Assembly: GCF_030406325.1 (NCBI RefSeq)
Contig: NZ_JAUEQY010000002.1
Location: 124,001 to 188,000, forward strand
Reading direction: 5' to 3'
Length of the DNA stretch: 64,000 bases
Origin: Actinomadura sp. DC4
GTDB lineage: Bacteria; Actinomycetota; Actinomycetes; Streptosporangiales; Streptosporangiaceae
Shown one piece after another: positions 15,666 through 23,722 of this stretch; within the stretch, counting starts at the first letter, position 1; each line of letters starts with the position of its first letter. The position numbers and the translations under genes were made by a program. The notes under the pieces were generated by a model. The model worked only from the letters and a program-made list of their open reading frames with translations. It searched no databases and was not told where the DNA came from.

Positions 15666-16705
15666 CGATCGTCTCCTGGTCGTGCGGCGGGGGGTGGCGC
15701 GGTGGAGCCGCGGAGCACGAGCTCGCCGGGGGCGAGTTCGGTGTCGCCGGCCGGTTCTCCGGCGACGAGGTCGAGGAGGACCCGGGCCGCCGCCTGCCCC
15801 CAGCCGAAGGCGTTCGTCCGTACGGTGGTCAGCGCGGGATGGGTGTAGGCGGCCAGTTCGGTGTCGTCGAAGCCGGTGATGGACAGGTCGCCCGGGACCG
15901 CGAAGCCGCGCTCCTGCGCGACGGCCATCCCCGCCACGGCCATCAGGTCGCTGGCGTAGACGATCGCGGTGGGCGGTTCTTCGCGCTCCAGCAGGTCACG
16001 GGTGGCGGCGGCGCCGCCGGCCGCGGTGAAGTCGGACTCGACGACCGCGCAGGGCCGCAGCCCGGCGGCGGTGAGCGTCTCCTCCCAGGCCGTACGGCGG
16101 CCGGTGCCGTGCAGGAACTCGGCGGTGCCGGCGACGTGGGCGATGCGCGTGTGGCCCAGCTCGATGAGGTGCCGGGTGGCGGCCGCGACGCCGGGCCGGT
16201 CGTCCAGGCAGACGGCGGGGAACGGCGACTCCACGTCGGGCCGGTTGAGCGTGACGGCGGGCAGGCCGAGCTCGGCGAGCAGGCCGATGCGCGTGTCGCC
16301 GTGCCGCAGGTCGGACAGGAAGACGCCGTCGACCCGCGTCTCTCCGGCCAGCCGCCGGTAGCCCTTGGCCTCGGCCTCCAGGCCGGGCACGACCTGCAGC
16401 ACCAGCGACTGCCCGCGCGGGGACAGCACGGTCTCGACGCCGCCGATGAATGAGGGGAAGAACGGGTCCGCGCCGAACAGCTCGGGGCTGCGGGCGAGCA
16501 CCAGCCCGAGGGCGAAGGCGCGTGAGGTGGACAGCGAACGGGCCCGGTGGCTGGGCTGCCAGCCCAGCTCCCGCGCCGAGGCGAGGATCCGTTTCCTGGT
16601 CTCCTCGCCGACGCCGGGCCGGCCGTTGAGCGCGAACGACACGGCGCCGAGGGAGACCCCCGCGTGTGCCGCCACATCGGCGATCGTCGGACGCCGCTCG
16701 GCCAC
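15662..16705 (-). CDS. LacI-family transcriptional regulator of the sugar operon
   Basis: The 347-aa protein starts with a LacI HTH (PTIADVAAHAGVSLGAVSFALNG, residues 6-28) and hinge helix (RARSLS near 57), followed by a periplasmic-binding-protein-like effector domain. It is the first gene of the minus-strand operon. The perfect palindrome at 16,744-16,765, about 40 bp upstream, has the central AGCGCT expected for this family, so autoregulation is likely, with an operon sugar as inducer. The effector domain ends with a region typical of CUT1-operon repressors. Confidence 0.92.
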   Translation of the reverse strand: MAERRPTIADVAAHAGVSLGAVSFALNGRPGVGEETRKRILASARELGWQPSHRARSLSTSRAFALGLVLARSPELFGADPFFPSFIGGVETVLSPRGQSLVLQVVPGLEAEAKGYRRLAGETRVDGVFLSDLRHGDTRIGLLAELGLPAVTLNRPDVESPFPAVCLDDRPGVAAATRHLIELGHTRIAHVAGTAEFLHGTGRRTAWEETLTAAGLRPCAVVESDFTAAGGAAATRDLLEREEPPTAIVYASDLMAVAGMAVAQERGFAVPGDLSITGFDDTELAAYTHPALTTVRTNAFGWGQAAARVLLDLVAGEPAGDTELAPGELVLRGSTAPPPAARPGDDR

Positions 16706-16743
16706 AGGTCGCCTCCTCGCTGACGCGTTTTACCTGATGGCGT

Positions 16744-16765
16744 GCAACTAAAGCGCTTTAGTTGC
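16744..16765. promoter_or_regulatory. LacI-family operator, perfect palindrome
   Basis: CAACTAAAGCGCTTTAGTTG (16,745-16,764) is a perfect 20-bp inverted repeat, extended by one G/C pair on each side. The central CG and AAGCGCTT core are typical of LacI-family operators. It lies between the small membrane peptide gene and the LacI gene, 39 bases upstream of the latter's ATG. Confidence 0.85.
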
Positions 16766-16821
16766 CGGGCGTCAAGAGGTCACCTGCGGATCTTGGGTTC
16801 GGCGAGTCGTCCCCGCGCACA

Positions 16822-16854
16822 CCGGCTGAGGCGGCCCCCGGCCGCCTCAGCCGG
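16822..16854 (-). terminator. Strong hairpin terminator after the small peptide gene
   Basis: A perfect 15-bp GC-rich stem (CCGGCTGAGGCGGCC at 16,822-16,836 and its complement at 16,840-16,854) closes on a CCC loop, starting seven bases beyond the stop of the gene at 16,861. It lacks a U-tract, as is common for actinomycete terminators. Confidence 0.75.
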
Positions 16855-16860
16855 GAGCCG

Positions 16861-17058
16861 TCACTTGCTGGGCTCAGGGGTCTTGCAGGAGATCTTCGGG
16901 TTGACGCCCGTGTAGTTGAGCGGCCCGGCGACGATCGTCACGAGCAGCGTGCCCGCCTGGGAGCAGTTGTTCGGCCCGTGGCTGTAGTAGTGGCGCTGGC
17001 CTGCGGCGATGGCGCCGATGATGAGCCACAAGAGGATCACGGCGGTGGTGATCTTCAT
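16861..17058 (-). CDS. Small membrane or secreted peptide (65 aa)
   Basis: The ATG at 17,058 has a near-perfect GGAGG six bases upstream, and a strong hairpin follows the stop. This makes the short gene convincing despite its size. The product has one hydrophobic N-terminal helix (TTAVILLWLIIGAIAAG, about 4-20), then a polar tail with two cysteines (NNCSQ and KISCK) that could form a disulfide if exported. There is no lipobox. I do not recognise a family; DUF-type peptides with one helix plus a Cys pair occur widely in actinomycetes. Confidence 0.7.
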   Translation of the reverse strand: MKITTAVILLWLIIGAIAAGQRHYYSHGPNNCSQAGTLLVTIVAGPLNYTGVNPKISCKTPEPSK

Positions 17059-17280
17059 TGCTTACCTCCAAGGAGGGTGTCCGCTGGTTGAGGCGCTCGA
17101 CGCCAGCGGGCGGGCGTCAGATTCGGCCAATAATCAACGGTTGTTGTCGTGGACGCGGCCTTGATACCCAAATTTTTGCGAAGTAGGTCACTTGTCCTTA
17201 CGAATCGCAAACGGTGTTTCTGGCGGGGTGTGCGGATCCACCGATGTGGTTTATCAGTGACGGCTGCCAGGATGCGGTCC

Positions 17281-19125
17281 ATGGCCATCGCCGATGACGC
17301 CCTCCCCCTCGGTCGCGCCGCCGAAAAAGCGCTCTCACGGATCCGCGCCCACCTCTACAACGCGCCCCCTGGTCCGGACGACTGGGAGGCGCTCGCCGAC
17401 TCCCCGTACGCCGCCTTCGCACGGGAGGCGCTCGAGGCCGCCGCCGTTCGCGCCGCCGCCATCCAGGCGGGCAAGGAGTGCTACGTCGCGGACCATGCCT
17501 TCACCTCCGACGAGGTCGGCGTGCTCGGCCGGTCGGCGCGGGTGGCGCTGCTGCGCGACGAGCCGTGGCTGCCGGAGCTGCTCGGGCGGCTGCTACCCGC
17601 CGTCGCGGTCGCGCCCACGGCCGCCAGGACCCTGCCCTCGCAGGCGCTGCTCTTCGAGGTCACGCGCGCGGCGCGCGAGTTCCCGACGCCCGAGGTGGTG
17701 ACGGCGCTGCGCTCGGTCCGTGGCGTCATCCGGCACCGCGGCGTGCCCAGACAGCTCGACCGCAACCTCAAACAGATCGACGCCGCGCTCGCCGACCGGC
17801 CCGAGACCGCGTTCCGCCAGCCGGACCTCGGCTTCGGCCCCGACGGCGTCTTCCGCCGTACGGCCGGGGCGTACGAGGGGCTCGTGACCGTCTCCGACGA
17901 GGTACTGATGACCTGGCGGCGAGCCGGGGGCGCGTCGCTGCGCGGCGTGCCGGCCGCGGTCCGACGCGATCATCCGGAGGAGCTGGGCGAGCTGCGCGAC
18001 CTCGTGCGGCGGACGCGGGCGCACGTCGCGACGCTGACCCGTGCGCTGGAGGGCGGCCTGGTCACCTCGACCTCATACGCCTATGACCACTGGCGCGAGG
18101 CGTTCGCCACGCATCCGGTCGGGCGGCCGATCGCCGAGCGGCTGATCTGGGAGGTCGAGGTCGCCCGCGGTGAGTGGCGGGCTGCCCTGCCGGTGGACGA
18201 CGCGCTGGTGGACGTGGACGGGCGGCCCGTCACCGGTTCGGCGGTCCGGCTCTGGCATCCCATTCGCTCGCGTGTCGAGGAGATCCGCGCCTGGCGTGAC
18301 CTGCTCACGGACCGCGACATCCGGCAGCCGTTCCGGCAGGCGTTCCGGGAGATCTACCCCCTGACCCCGGCCGAGCTGGAGACACGCGTCTACTCCAACC
18401 GCTTCGCCGCGCACATCCTGCGCTACCAGCGGCTGTACGCGCTGCTCAAGACGCGGGCCTGGTCGACGCACATGCTCGGGCCGTGGGACGGGGGCGACGA
18501 GGCCGAGGCGACCCGCGAGGTGGCCGGGCGGCGGTGGCGCGCGCGGTTCTTCCACTCCTACGTCGAGGGGTACGCCGAGACCGCGCTGGCCGGTACGGAC
18601 CAGGTCCGGTTCGACCGCCGCGAGGGCGGCGAGTGGCACGAGGCGGCCTTGGCGGACGTGCCACCGGTCGTGTTCAGCGAGCTCATGCGCGACGTCGACC
18701 TGTTCGTCGGCGTCACCTCGATCGCCGCCGATCCCGAATGGGCCGACCGCGGAGAGGACCGCCACCGGACGTACTGGTACTCCCACGGCTTCGGCGAACT
18801 CACCGCCGCGGCCGAGGTCCGCCGCGACACCCTGGCCCGCCTGCTGCCGCGTACGAAGATCGCCTCGTGCACGTCCCTGGACGAACGGTTCCTGGTGGTC
18901 CGCGGCTCGCTGCGCACGTACAAGATCCATCTGGGCTCGGCGAACATCTTGATGGAGCCGGACGACGTCTACCTGTGCATCGTGCGGGGACGCGGCGGCG
19001 AGACCGTCCACCTGCCGTTCGAGGACGACCGGCTCGCGCTGATCCTCAGCAAGGCGTTCCTGCTGGCCGACGACGCCGCCATCGAGGACGAGAGCATCAT
19101 GCGACAGATCAAGAGGGGACGCTGA
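17281..19125 (+). CDS. DUF4132 domain-containing protein
   Basis: The 614-aa cytoplasmic protein has a divergent N-terminal helical region (about 1-330) and a C-terminal DUF4132 domain: RLWHPIRSRVEEIRAWRDLL, then QPFRQAFREIYPLT, YSNRFAAHILRYQRLYALLKTR and, near the end, YKIHLGSANILMEPDDVYLCIV. DUF4132 is found in large proteins with WGR or HEAT-like parts and in E. coli MolR-like proteins; its biochemical role is unknown. ATG 17,281 is chosen, with AGGA eight bases upstream; an in-frame ATG at 17,272 is possible. Its TGA overlaps the ATG of a 130-aa gene, so the two act as a pair. Confidence 0.75.
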   Translation: MAIADDALPLGRAAEKALSRIRAHLYNAPPGPDDWEALADSPYAAFAREALEAAAVRAAAIQAGKECYVADHAFTSDEVGVLGRSARVALLRDEPWLPELLGRLLPAVAVAPTAARTLPSQALLFEVTRAAREFPTPEVVTALRSVRGVIRHRGVPRQLDRNLKQIDAALADRPETAFRQPDLGFGPDGVFRRTAGAYEGLVTVSDEVLMTWRRAGGASLRGVPAAVRRDHPEELGELRDLVRRTRAHVATLTRALEGGLVTSTSYAYDHWREAFATHPVGRPIAERLIWEVEVARGEWRAALPVDDALVDVDGRPVTGSAVRLWHPIRSRVEEIRAWRDLLTDRDIRQPFRQAFREIYPLTPAELETRVYSNRFAAHILRYQRLYALLKTRAWSTHMLGPWDGGDEAEATREVAGRRWRARFFHSYVEGYAETALAGTDQVRFDRREGGEWHEAALADVPPVVFSELMRDVDLFVGVTSIAADPEWADRGEDRHRTYWYSHGFGELTAAAEVRRDTLARLLPRTKIASCTSLDERFLVVRGSLRTYKIHLGSANILMEPDDVYLCIVRGRGGETVHLPFEDDRLALILSKAFLLADDAAIEDESIMRQIKRGR

Positions 19126-19517
19126 TGGCCGTTCTGGCCCTGCGCGACGAGACCGCGGCCGGCGGCTCTCTGGCGTCACTCCGGCTGACCGACCTGCCGG
19201 ACAGCCTGACCGTACGCGAGCTGCTGCGGCTGCGGGTCCGCGAGGAGGTCGCCCGGCACAACGCGGCCCCGTCACGGCACTTCGCCGGCCTGGTGAAACC
19301 GGACGACGCGGAACTCGCCCCGGGCGGCTACCGCCTGCGCTCCCCCCGCCGCCTCGACTGGGAACGCCAGGCCGACATCGCCGAACGCGCCTTCGCGGGC
19401 AACGGCTTCATCCTGCTGATCGGCGACCGCCAGGTGGAGTCCCTGGACGAGACGGTGGACCTGAACGTGGACCAGGAGGTGGTGTTCATCAAACTGGTCC
19501 AGCTCGTCGGCGGCTGA
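19125..19517 (+). CDS. Hypothetical partner of the DUF4132 protein (130 aa)
   Basis: The ATG at 19,125 shares its A with the upstream TGA (TGATG) and follows AAGAGGGG, indicating tight translational coupling with the DUF4132 gene. The product is soluble, acidic and about half helical: an early DLPDSLTVRELLRLRVREEVARHNA helix, a basic YRLRSPRRLDWERQ segment, and a C-terminal strand-rich part FILLIGDRQVESLDETVDL ending in VVFIKLVQLVGG. I recognise no domain or catalytic motif. The late strands could form a ubiquitin-like or dimerisation sheet, but this is only an impression. Confidence 0.7.
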   Translation: MAVLALRDETAAGGSLASLRLTDLPDSLTVRELLRLRVREEVARHNAAPSRHFAGLVKPDDAELAPGGYRLRSPRRLDWERQADIAERAFAGNGFILLIGDRQVESLDETVDLNVDQEVVFIKLVQLVGG

Positions 19518-19573
19518 GCAGCCGGGGCGAAACGCGCTCGCCGCGTTCCTCGTCCTCTGACCCGATCGCGGTC

Positions 19574-21823
19574 TCACTCCGGGCGGAGGACGATGCGTTC
19601 GCCGAGGTTTCGTTCGATCGCCGCGCGGCTGTAGAGGAGCGGGAACGCCTCGTCGGCGGCCCACGGCTCGAAGAGGTCGTCGTAGTGGGGGCTGTCCGGG
19701 ACGCCGGACTGGCCCGGGGCGTTCATGGCCACCGACTCGTCCCACGCCCCCACGTCGACCACCAGCCGGAACGTCGCGCCGCCCGTCTGACGGAAGTCCG
19801 GGCCGTACAGCGTCGCGCCGACCGTGTCGCCGCTGCCCCCGCGCGGCGCCGGGCCAGCCGACGTCCAGTCGCGGCCGGTGAGCAGCGGGTGCCGGGGTTC
19901 GGCCTGGTGCAGCGCGCCCCACGTCCACGACGCCATGTCCTGTCCGAGGAGCCCCTCGACCTCGGTCACCGCGTCCGCGAGCGTCCGCAGGAGCAGCGCC
20001 GGATCGACCGACGGCAGCAGGCTCAGGTCCACCCGGGCGTCCGAACCGTCCTCCTCGGCGGGCAGGACGCGGGCGAGTGCCTCGGCTCGCCGCTTCTCCG
20101 AGGACACCACCCCGCGCAGCGCCGTCTCGAGCAGCGCCGGCCGCAGGTGCCGCCGGTACCAGACCTCGAACAGCGCCGCCGCGCCGTCGCCGGGGCGCAA
20201 CGTCGCGTCCCAGGCGCCCAAGAGCCGCCGCGCCGCCTCGACCCGTACGTCCTCGCTGGTCAGGCCCTTGAGCAGCGCGACGATCCGCCGCGCGGGCAGG
20301 CTCACGTAGTCGGTCTGGAGCCGGACGCAGTCCTGTACGGTCCAGCCCGTACGGGACCCGAGCTCCTCGGCGACCCGCTGGTGACGGAACGGGGCGTACC
20401 AGTCGAACGTCACGGCGAAGGGGTGGTCCTCGGGCAGGTTGCGCTGGTTGGCGGTCGCGAACCAGCCGGACTCCGGGTCCCGTACGGACGGGAGTTCGTC
20501 CACGTCGTGGAAACCGTCCCATTCGTACCGGCCGTCGCCGGGCACGGGCAGGGTGCCGTCCCAGTTCGGGCGTCTGGGGATGAGACCGGCGGGACGCCAG
20601 CCGATGGTGCCGTCCGGCGTGGCGTACACCTGGTTCTCGCCCGGCGAGCCCCAGCGGTTCATCGCGGCGACGAAATCGTCCGGGCCGCTCGCGCGCATGT
20701 AGTCCATGCTGCCCAGGTACGGCGCCATGCCGGGTTCGAGCCACGCGGCCCGTACGGCGAAGGCGGCGTTCCGGTCGGCGCGCGAGTAGATCACCGGGCC
20801 GTGCCGCGTGAACCAGAGGTCGGCCTCGACCGGCTCGCCGCCGCGCACCGGGATCACCTCGCGTACGCGCTCCATCGGCTCCCACCGCCCGCCATAGGCG
20901 TACTCGCGGCGGTCGGCCGGATTGGTCCGGTAGACGTATAGATCCTCCTGGTCGATCGGGAAGATGGTGAGTCCAAAGGCGATCTTCCCGTTGTGCCCGA
21001 TGGAGATGCCGGGCAGCGCGGGCTCGCCGGCGCCGATGATGTCCAGGCCCGGCGCGGACAGGTGCGCGATGTAGCGCAGTGCCGGGCGTGAGACGGCGCG
21101 GTGCGGGTCGTTGGCGAGCAGCGGGCGGCCCGAGGCCGTACGGGAGGGGCCGATCACCCAGTTGTTGCTGCCGTCGAGCCCGCCGCGCGGCCGCTCCTCG
21201 GACGTCGTGGTCGCCAGGTGGTAGACCCGCAGCACGTCGTCCGGGACCACGTCGAGGTCGAGCCCGTCCGGCACGCGCAGCCGGTGCGCCGGCTCCCGTA
21301 CGCGCCGCAGGTCCTCCACCTCGGGACCGAAGTCGCGGAGGGTCAGCGCCCGCGCGACCTCCTGCTCCAGGTTGTAGAAGAGCCCGTGGCCGCGGATCCG
21401 CGCGACGTCCGCCGGGTCCCAGTAGGCGGGCAGGTAGTCCAGCTCGGTGAACTCCGGCGGCAGATGGCGCCGATCCTCATGGCACAGGGCGACGAACGCG
21501 TTGACCCCACGGACGAACGCGCTGGTCACACGCTTGGTGTCCGAGCCGTACGCGAGCCATTCGGCGTGCATGTCGCCGCGGTAGAGGAACAGCCGGGCCG
21601 CGCGGTCGCGTTCGAGATGCGTCTCGCCGAACACCTCCGACATCAGCCCGAGCCCGCGCCGCCGCCAGAGGTCGATCTGGAACAGCCGGTCACGCGCGGC
21701 GTTGAAACCCTGCGCGACGAACACGTCGTCGGCCGAGCCCGCGTACAGATGCGGCACGCCCCACCGGTCGACAAGTATCTCTACGGACTCTGACAGTCCC
21801 GGGACAACGTACGTGGTGGTCAC
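19574..21823 (-). CDS. Penicillin acylase-family Ntn hydrolase
   Basis: The 749-aa protein has the S45 layout: an alpha-chain region beginning VPHLYAGSADDVFVAQGFNAARDRLFQIDLWRR, a spacer, then the autocleavage site G-SNNWVIGP at about residue 218-226 whose Ser becomes the N-terminal nucleophile, and later GRPLLANDPH, NRWGSPGENQVYATPDGTIGW and the C-terminal GASGD-like GGSGDTVGATLYG. Many relatives are exported, but no signal peptide is visible here, so it may be cytoplasmic. The GTG start leaves a weak ribosome site. Substrates in the family include N-acyl homoserine lactones and lipopeptides. It is divergent from the DUF2637 gene. Confidence 0.88.
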   Translation of the reverse strand: MTTTYVVPGLSESVEILVDRWGVPHLYAGSADDVFVAQGFNAARDRLFQIDLWRRRGLGLMSEVFGETHLERDRAARLFLYRGDMHAEWLAYGSDTKRVTSAFVRGVNAFVALCHEDRRHLPPEFTELDYLPAYWDPADVARIRGHGLFYNLEQEVARALTLRDFGPEVEDLRRVREPAHRLRVPDGLDLDVVPDDVLRVYHLATTTSEERPRGGLDGSNNWVIGPSRTASGRPLLANDPHRAVSRPALRYIAHLSAPGLDIIGAGEPALPGISIGHNGKIAFGLTIFPIDQEDLYVYRTNPADRREYAYGGRWEPMERVREVIPVRGGEPVEADLWFTRHGPVIYSRADRNAAFAVRAAWLEPGMAPYLGSMDYMRASGPDDFVAAMNRWGSPGENQVYATPDGTIGWRPAGLIPRRPNWDGTLPVPGDGRYEWDGFHDVDELPSVRDPESGWFATANQRNLPEDHPFAVTFDWYAPFRHQRVAEELGSRTGWTVQDCVRLQTDYVSLPARRIVALLKGLTSEDVRVEAARRLLGAWDATLRPGDGAAALFEVWYRRHLRPALLETALRGVVSSEKRRAEALARVLPAEEDGSDARVDLSLLPSVDPALLLRTLADAVTEVEGLLGQDMASWTWGALHQAEPRHPLLTGRDWTSAGPAPRGGSGDTVGATLYGPDFRQTGGATFRLVVDVGAWDESVAMNAPGQSGVPDSPHYDDLFEPWAADEAFPLLYSRAAIERNLGERIVLRPE

Positions 21824-21966
21824 CTGGCCTGACTATCCGACCGGACCGGGATGTCGCAATGGTCACCTGTGTCGCCCCGGCAAATCGGGCGATCAAGAGG
21901 GTGATATGTGCGTATTGTGCCCTGGACGCAGTGTCCGGAACCCGAAGACGAGAGGTGGCTCCCGTC

Positions 21967-22953
21967 GTGACTTACTGCGACCAGGAAGCGGAACGCCGCG
22001 GACAACCGGTCCGCGCGCTCGGCGACAGCACCGGCGAACGCGCGGCCGTATGCCTGATCGGCGCCGCCATGCTGACACTCGCCCTGATCGGCATGTACGT
22101 CTCGTTCCAGACGGTGTACGAGTACGTGCGGCCGTGGTTCCGCGACACGGCGTGGGCCGTACCGGTCGCCATCGACGTCGCCATCCTGGTCTTCTCGGCC
22201 GCCGACCTGCTCCTCTCGTACTGGCGGATGGCCAAGCCGTCGATGCGCATGATCCCGTGGGCCTTCACCGCCGCCACGATCTGGCTGAACTGGCAGGCCG
22301 GAGGCCCGGTCCCGATCCGCATCGCCCACGCCGCGATGCCGGCACTGTGGGTGCTCTTCTGCGAGTACGCCCGCCATGTCCTCGCCGCGCGAGTGGGCCT
22401 GGTGACCGGCGGCCGCATGGAGAAGGTCCGCAGGTCCCGGTGGCTCCTGGCCCCGCTGTCGACGGCCCGCCTGCGCCGCCGCATGATCCTCTGGGAGATC
22501 ACCTCGTATCGCCGCGCCCTGGAGATCGAGGCCGAACGCCGCGCGGAGATCGCCCGCCTGGAGATGGAGTACGGCCGCAAGTGGCGCCGCGACGCCCCGG
22601 CCCCGGACCGCCTGGCCCTGAAACTGAGCGCGGTCGCGCCGGCGGAGCTGTTGCCGTCGCTCACGGCCGCCCTCAGCCCGGCACCGATCACTCTGGAACC
22701 CGAGCCGTTGGTGGAGTCGGAGGCGGAGACGACCAGGCCGGACCGCCTCCCGGACCTGCGCGCCCTGGAGCCGAAACTCGAGCAACTGACCGAGCCGCCC
22801 CCGAGTGGCAGCGCCCGCCAGCGCGCCGCCGCCCTGCTGGCCACCGAACCGGACCTCCCGGGCACCGAACTCGCCCGCCGCCTGGGCGTCACCACCGGCT
22901 ACGGCCGCCGCCTCCGCTCCGAACTCCTCAACACCTCAAGCGGCTACCGCTGA
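21967..22953 (+). CDS. DUF2637 (SpdB-like) membrane protein with C-terminal HTH
   Basis: The 328-aa protein has four membrane segments between about residues 20 and 140 (ERAAVCLIGAAMLTLALIGMYV, then AWAVPVAIDVAILVFSAADLLL, MIPWAFTAATIWLNWQAG and ALWVLFCEYARHV), a basic linker, a coiled segment and a C-terminal winged-helix-like part (RQRAAALLATEPDLPGTELARRLGVTTGYGRRLRSELL). DUF2637 proteins resemble SpdB spread proteins of actinomycete conjugative elements. No integrase, Tra or replication gene is nearby, so this is an orphan copy. GTG 21,967 has GAGGTGG eight bases upstream. Confidence 0.75.
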   Translation: MTYCDQEAERRGQPVRALGDSTGERAAVCLIGAAMLTLALIGMYVSFQTVYEYVRPWFRDTAWAVPVAIDVAILVFSAADLLLSYWRMAKPSMRMIPWAFTAATIWLNWQAGGPVPIRIAHAAMPALWVLFCEYARHVLAARVGLVTGGRMEKVRRSRWLLAPLSTARLRRRMILWEITSYRRALEIEAERRAEIARLEMEYGRKWRRDAPAPDRLALKLSAVAPAELLPSLTAALSPAPITLEPEPLVESEAETTRPDRLPDLRALEPKLEQLTEPPPSGSARQRAAALLATEPDLPGTELARRLGVTTGYGRRLRSELLNTSSGYR

Positions 22954-23015
22954 GCCGCGGGCACGGCACAATCCTCGGCAGAGGCACCGTGGCCTCGGCA
23001 GGGAGGCGAGCAGAG

Positions 23016-23411
23016 ATGGCGGCGATCCGCGACGGTGACTGCACCTTCTGCGCGGCCATGACGAACGGCCGAGGACAACGGACCGAGCAGGGCCTCGTCG
23101 CCGTCATCGCGGACGCCCACCCGGTCACCGAGGGACACCACCTCATCGTGCCCGCACGGCACGTGGCGGACTTCTTCGAGATGACGGCCCTGGAGGTCCG
23201 CGAGGCGTACGCGGCACTGCACGACCTGCGTGGACGGCTGCGGGCCGCCGACCCGGAGATCGCCGGCTTCAACGTGGGCACGAACTCCGGCATCGCCGCG
23301 GGCCAGACCGTGTTCCACGCGCACATCCATCTCATCCCCCGCCGGGTCGGAGACACCCCGGACCCGCGTGGGGGCGTACGCGGCGTCGTACCCGCTCGAA
23401 GTGGGCCTTGA
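23016..23411 (+). CDS. HIT-family nucleotide hydrolase
   Basis: The 131-aa protein has the histidine triad HAHIHLIP (His101, His103, His105), an N-terminal CTFC zinc-type cysteine pair at 9-12, a central GHHLIVPARHV and NVGTNSGIAAGQTV before the triad, matching Hint-branch nucleotide hydrolases. The catalytic His is the last of the triad's core. The ATG at 23,016 follows GGGAGG; an open frame upstream has no homology. It stands alone 62 bases after the DUF2637 gene. Confidence 0.9.
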   Translation: MAAIRDGDCTFCAAMTNGRGQRTEQGLVAVIADAHPVTEGHHLIVPARHVADFFEMTALEVREAYAALHDLRGRLRAADPEIAGFNVGTNSGIAAGQTVFHAHIHLIPRRVGDTPDPRGGVRGVVPARSGP

Positions 23412-23481
23412 TCCGGCGGTCCATCTCCCGGTCGAGCATGGAAGCCCGAGACCAGAATGAGCCGGGAGGGGGCCATGCCGG

Positions 23482-23667
23482 TCAGCTCTGGTGTTCGGCT
23501 ATCAGTTTGACCGCGGCCAGCTGTGAGTGGATCACATTGAGCGACAGGAGCTCTGCGCGTGAGTACCAGCTCTGCTCGTCGATGTAGTCGTCCTTCTCAC
23601 GCGCGGGGGCACCGCCGGAGGTGTCGCGGACCACCAAAGAACAAACGACCCAGTAAGGGATGTCCAA
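23482..23667 (-). pseudogene. Probable Nudix hydrolase C-terminal remnant
   Basis: A 61-codon frame from TTG 23,667 encodes YWVVCSLVVRDTSGG, then DEQSWYSRAELLSLN and a C-terminal HSQLAAVKLI. This layout resembles the part after the Nudix box in small Nudix hydrolases (a beta strand, then a WF/WY-S..EL loop and final helix). The Nudix box itself, expected upstream, is absent and a stop lies three codons before the TTG. Third-position GC is lower than in neighbours. The rest of 23,412-23,722 shows no other gene. The assignment rests on layout alone. Confidence 0.35.
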
Positions 23668-23722
23668 AATGCACGTTCAAACAAGGGTGAATACCCAGTC
23701 CGAAACGCCGCTTTCACGCCTT

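Noticed and set aside
13488-15848. Open frame of 786 codons on the plus strand
   Set aside because: It is antisense to the permease and binding-protein genes; long shadow frames are expected at this GC content and it has no domain or ribosome site.
17055-17288. 77-codon minus-strand frame upstream of the small peptide gene
   Set aside because: Basic composition, no ribosome site, and it covers the promoter region of the two divergent units.
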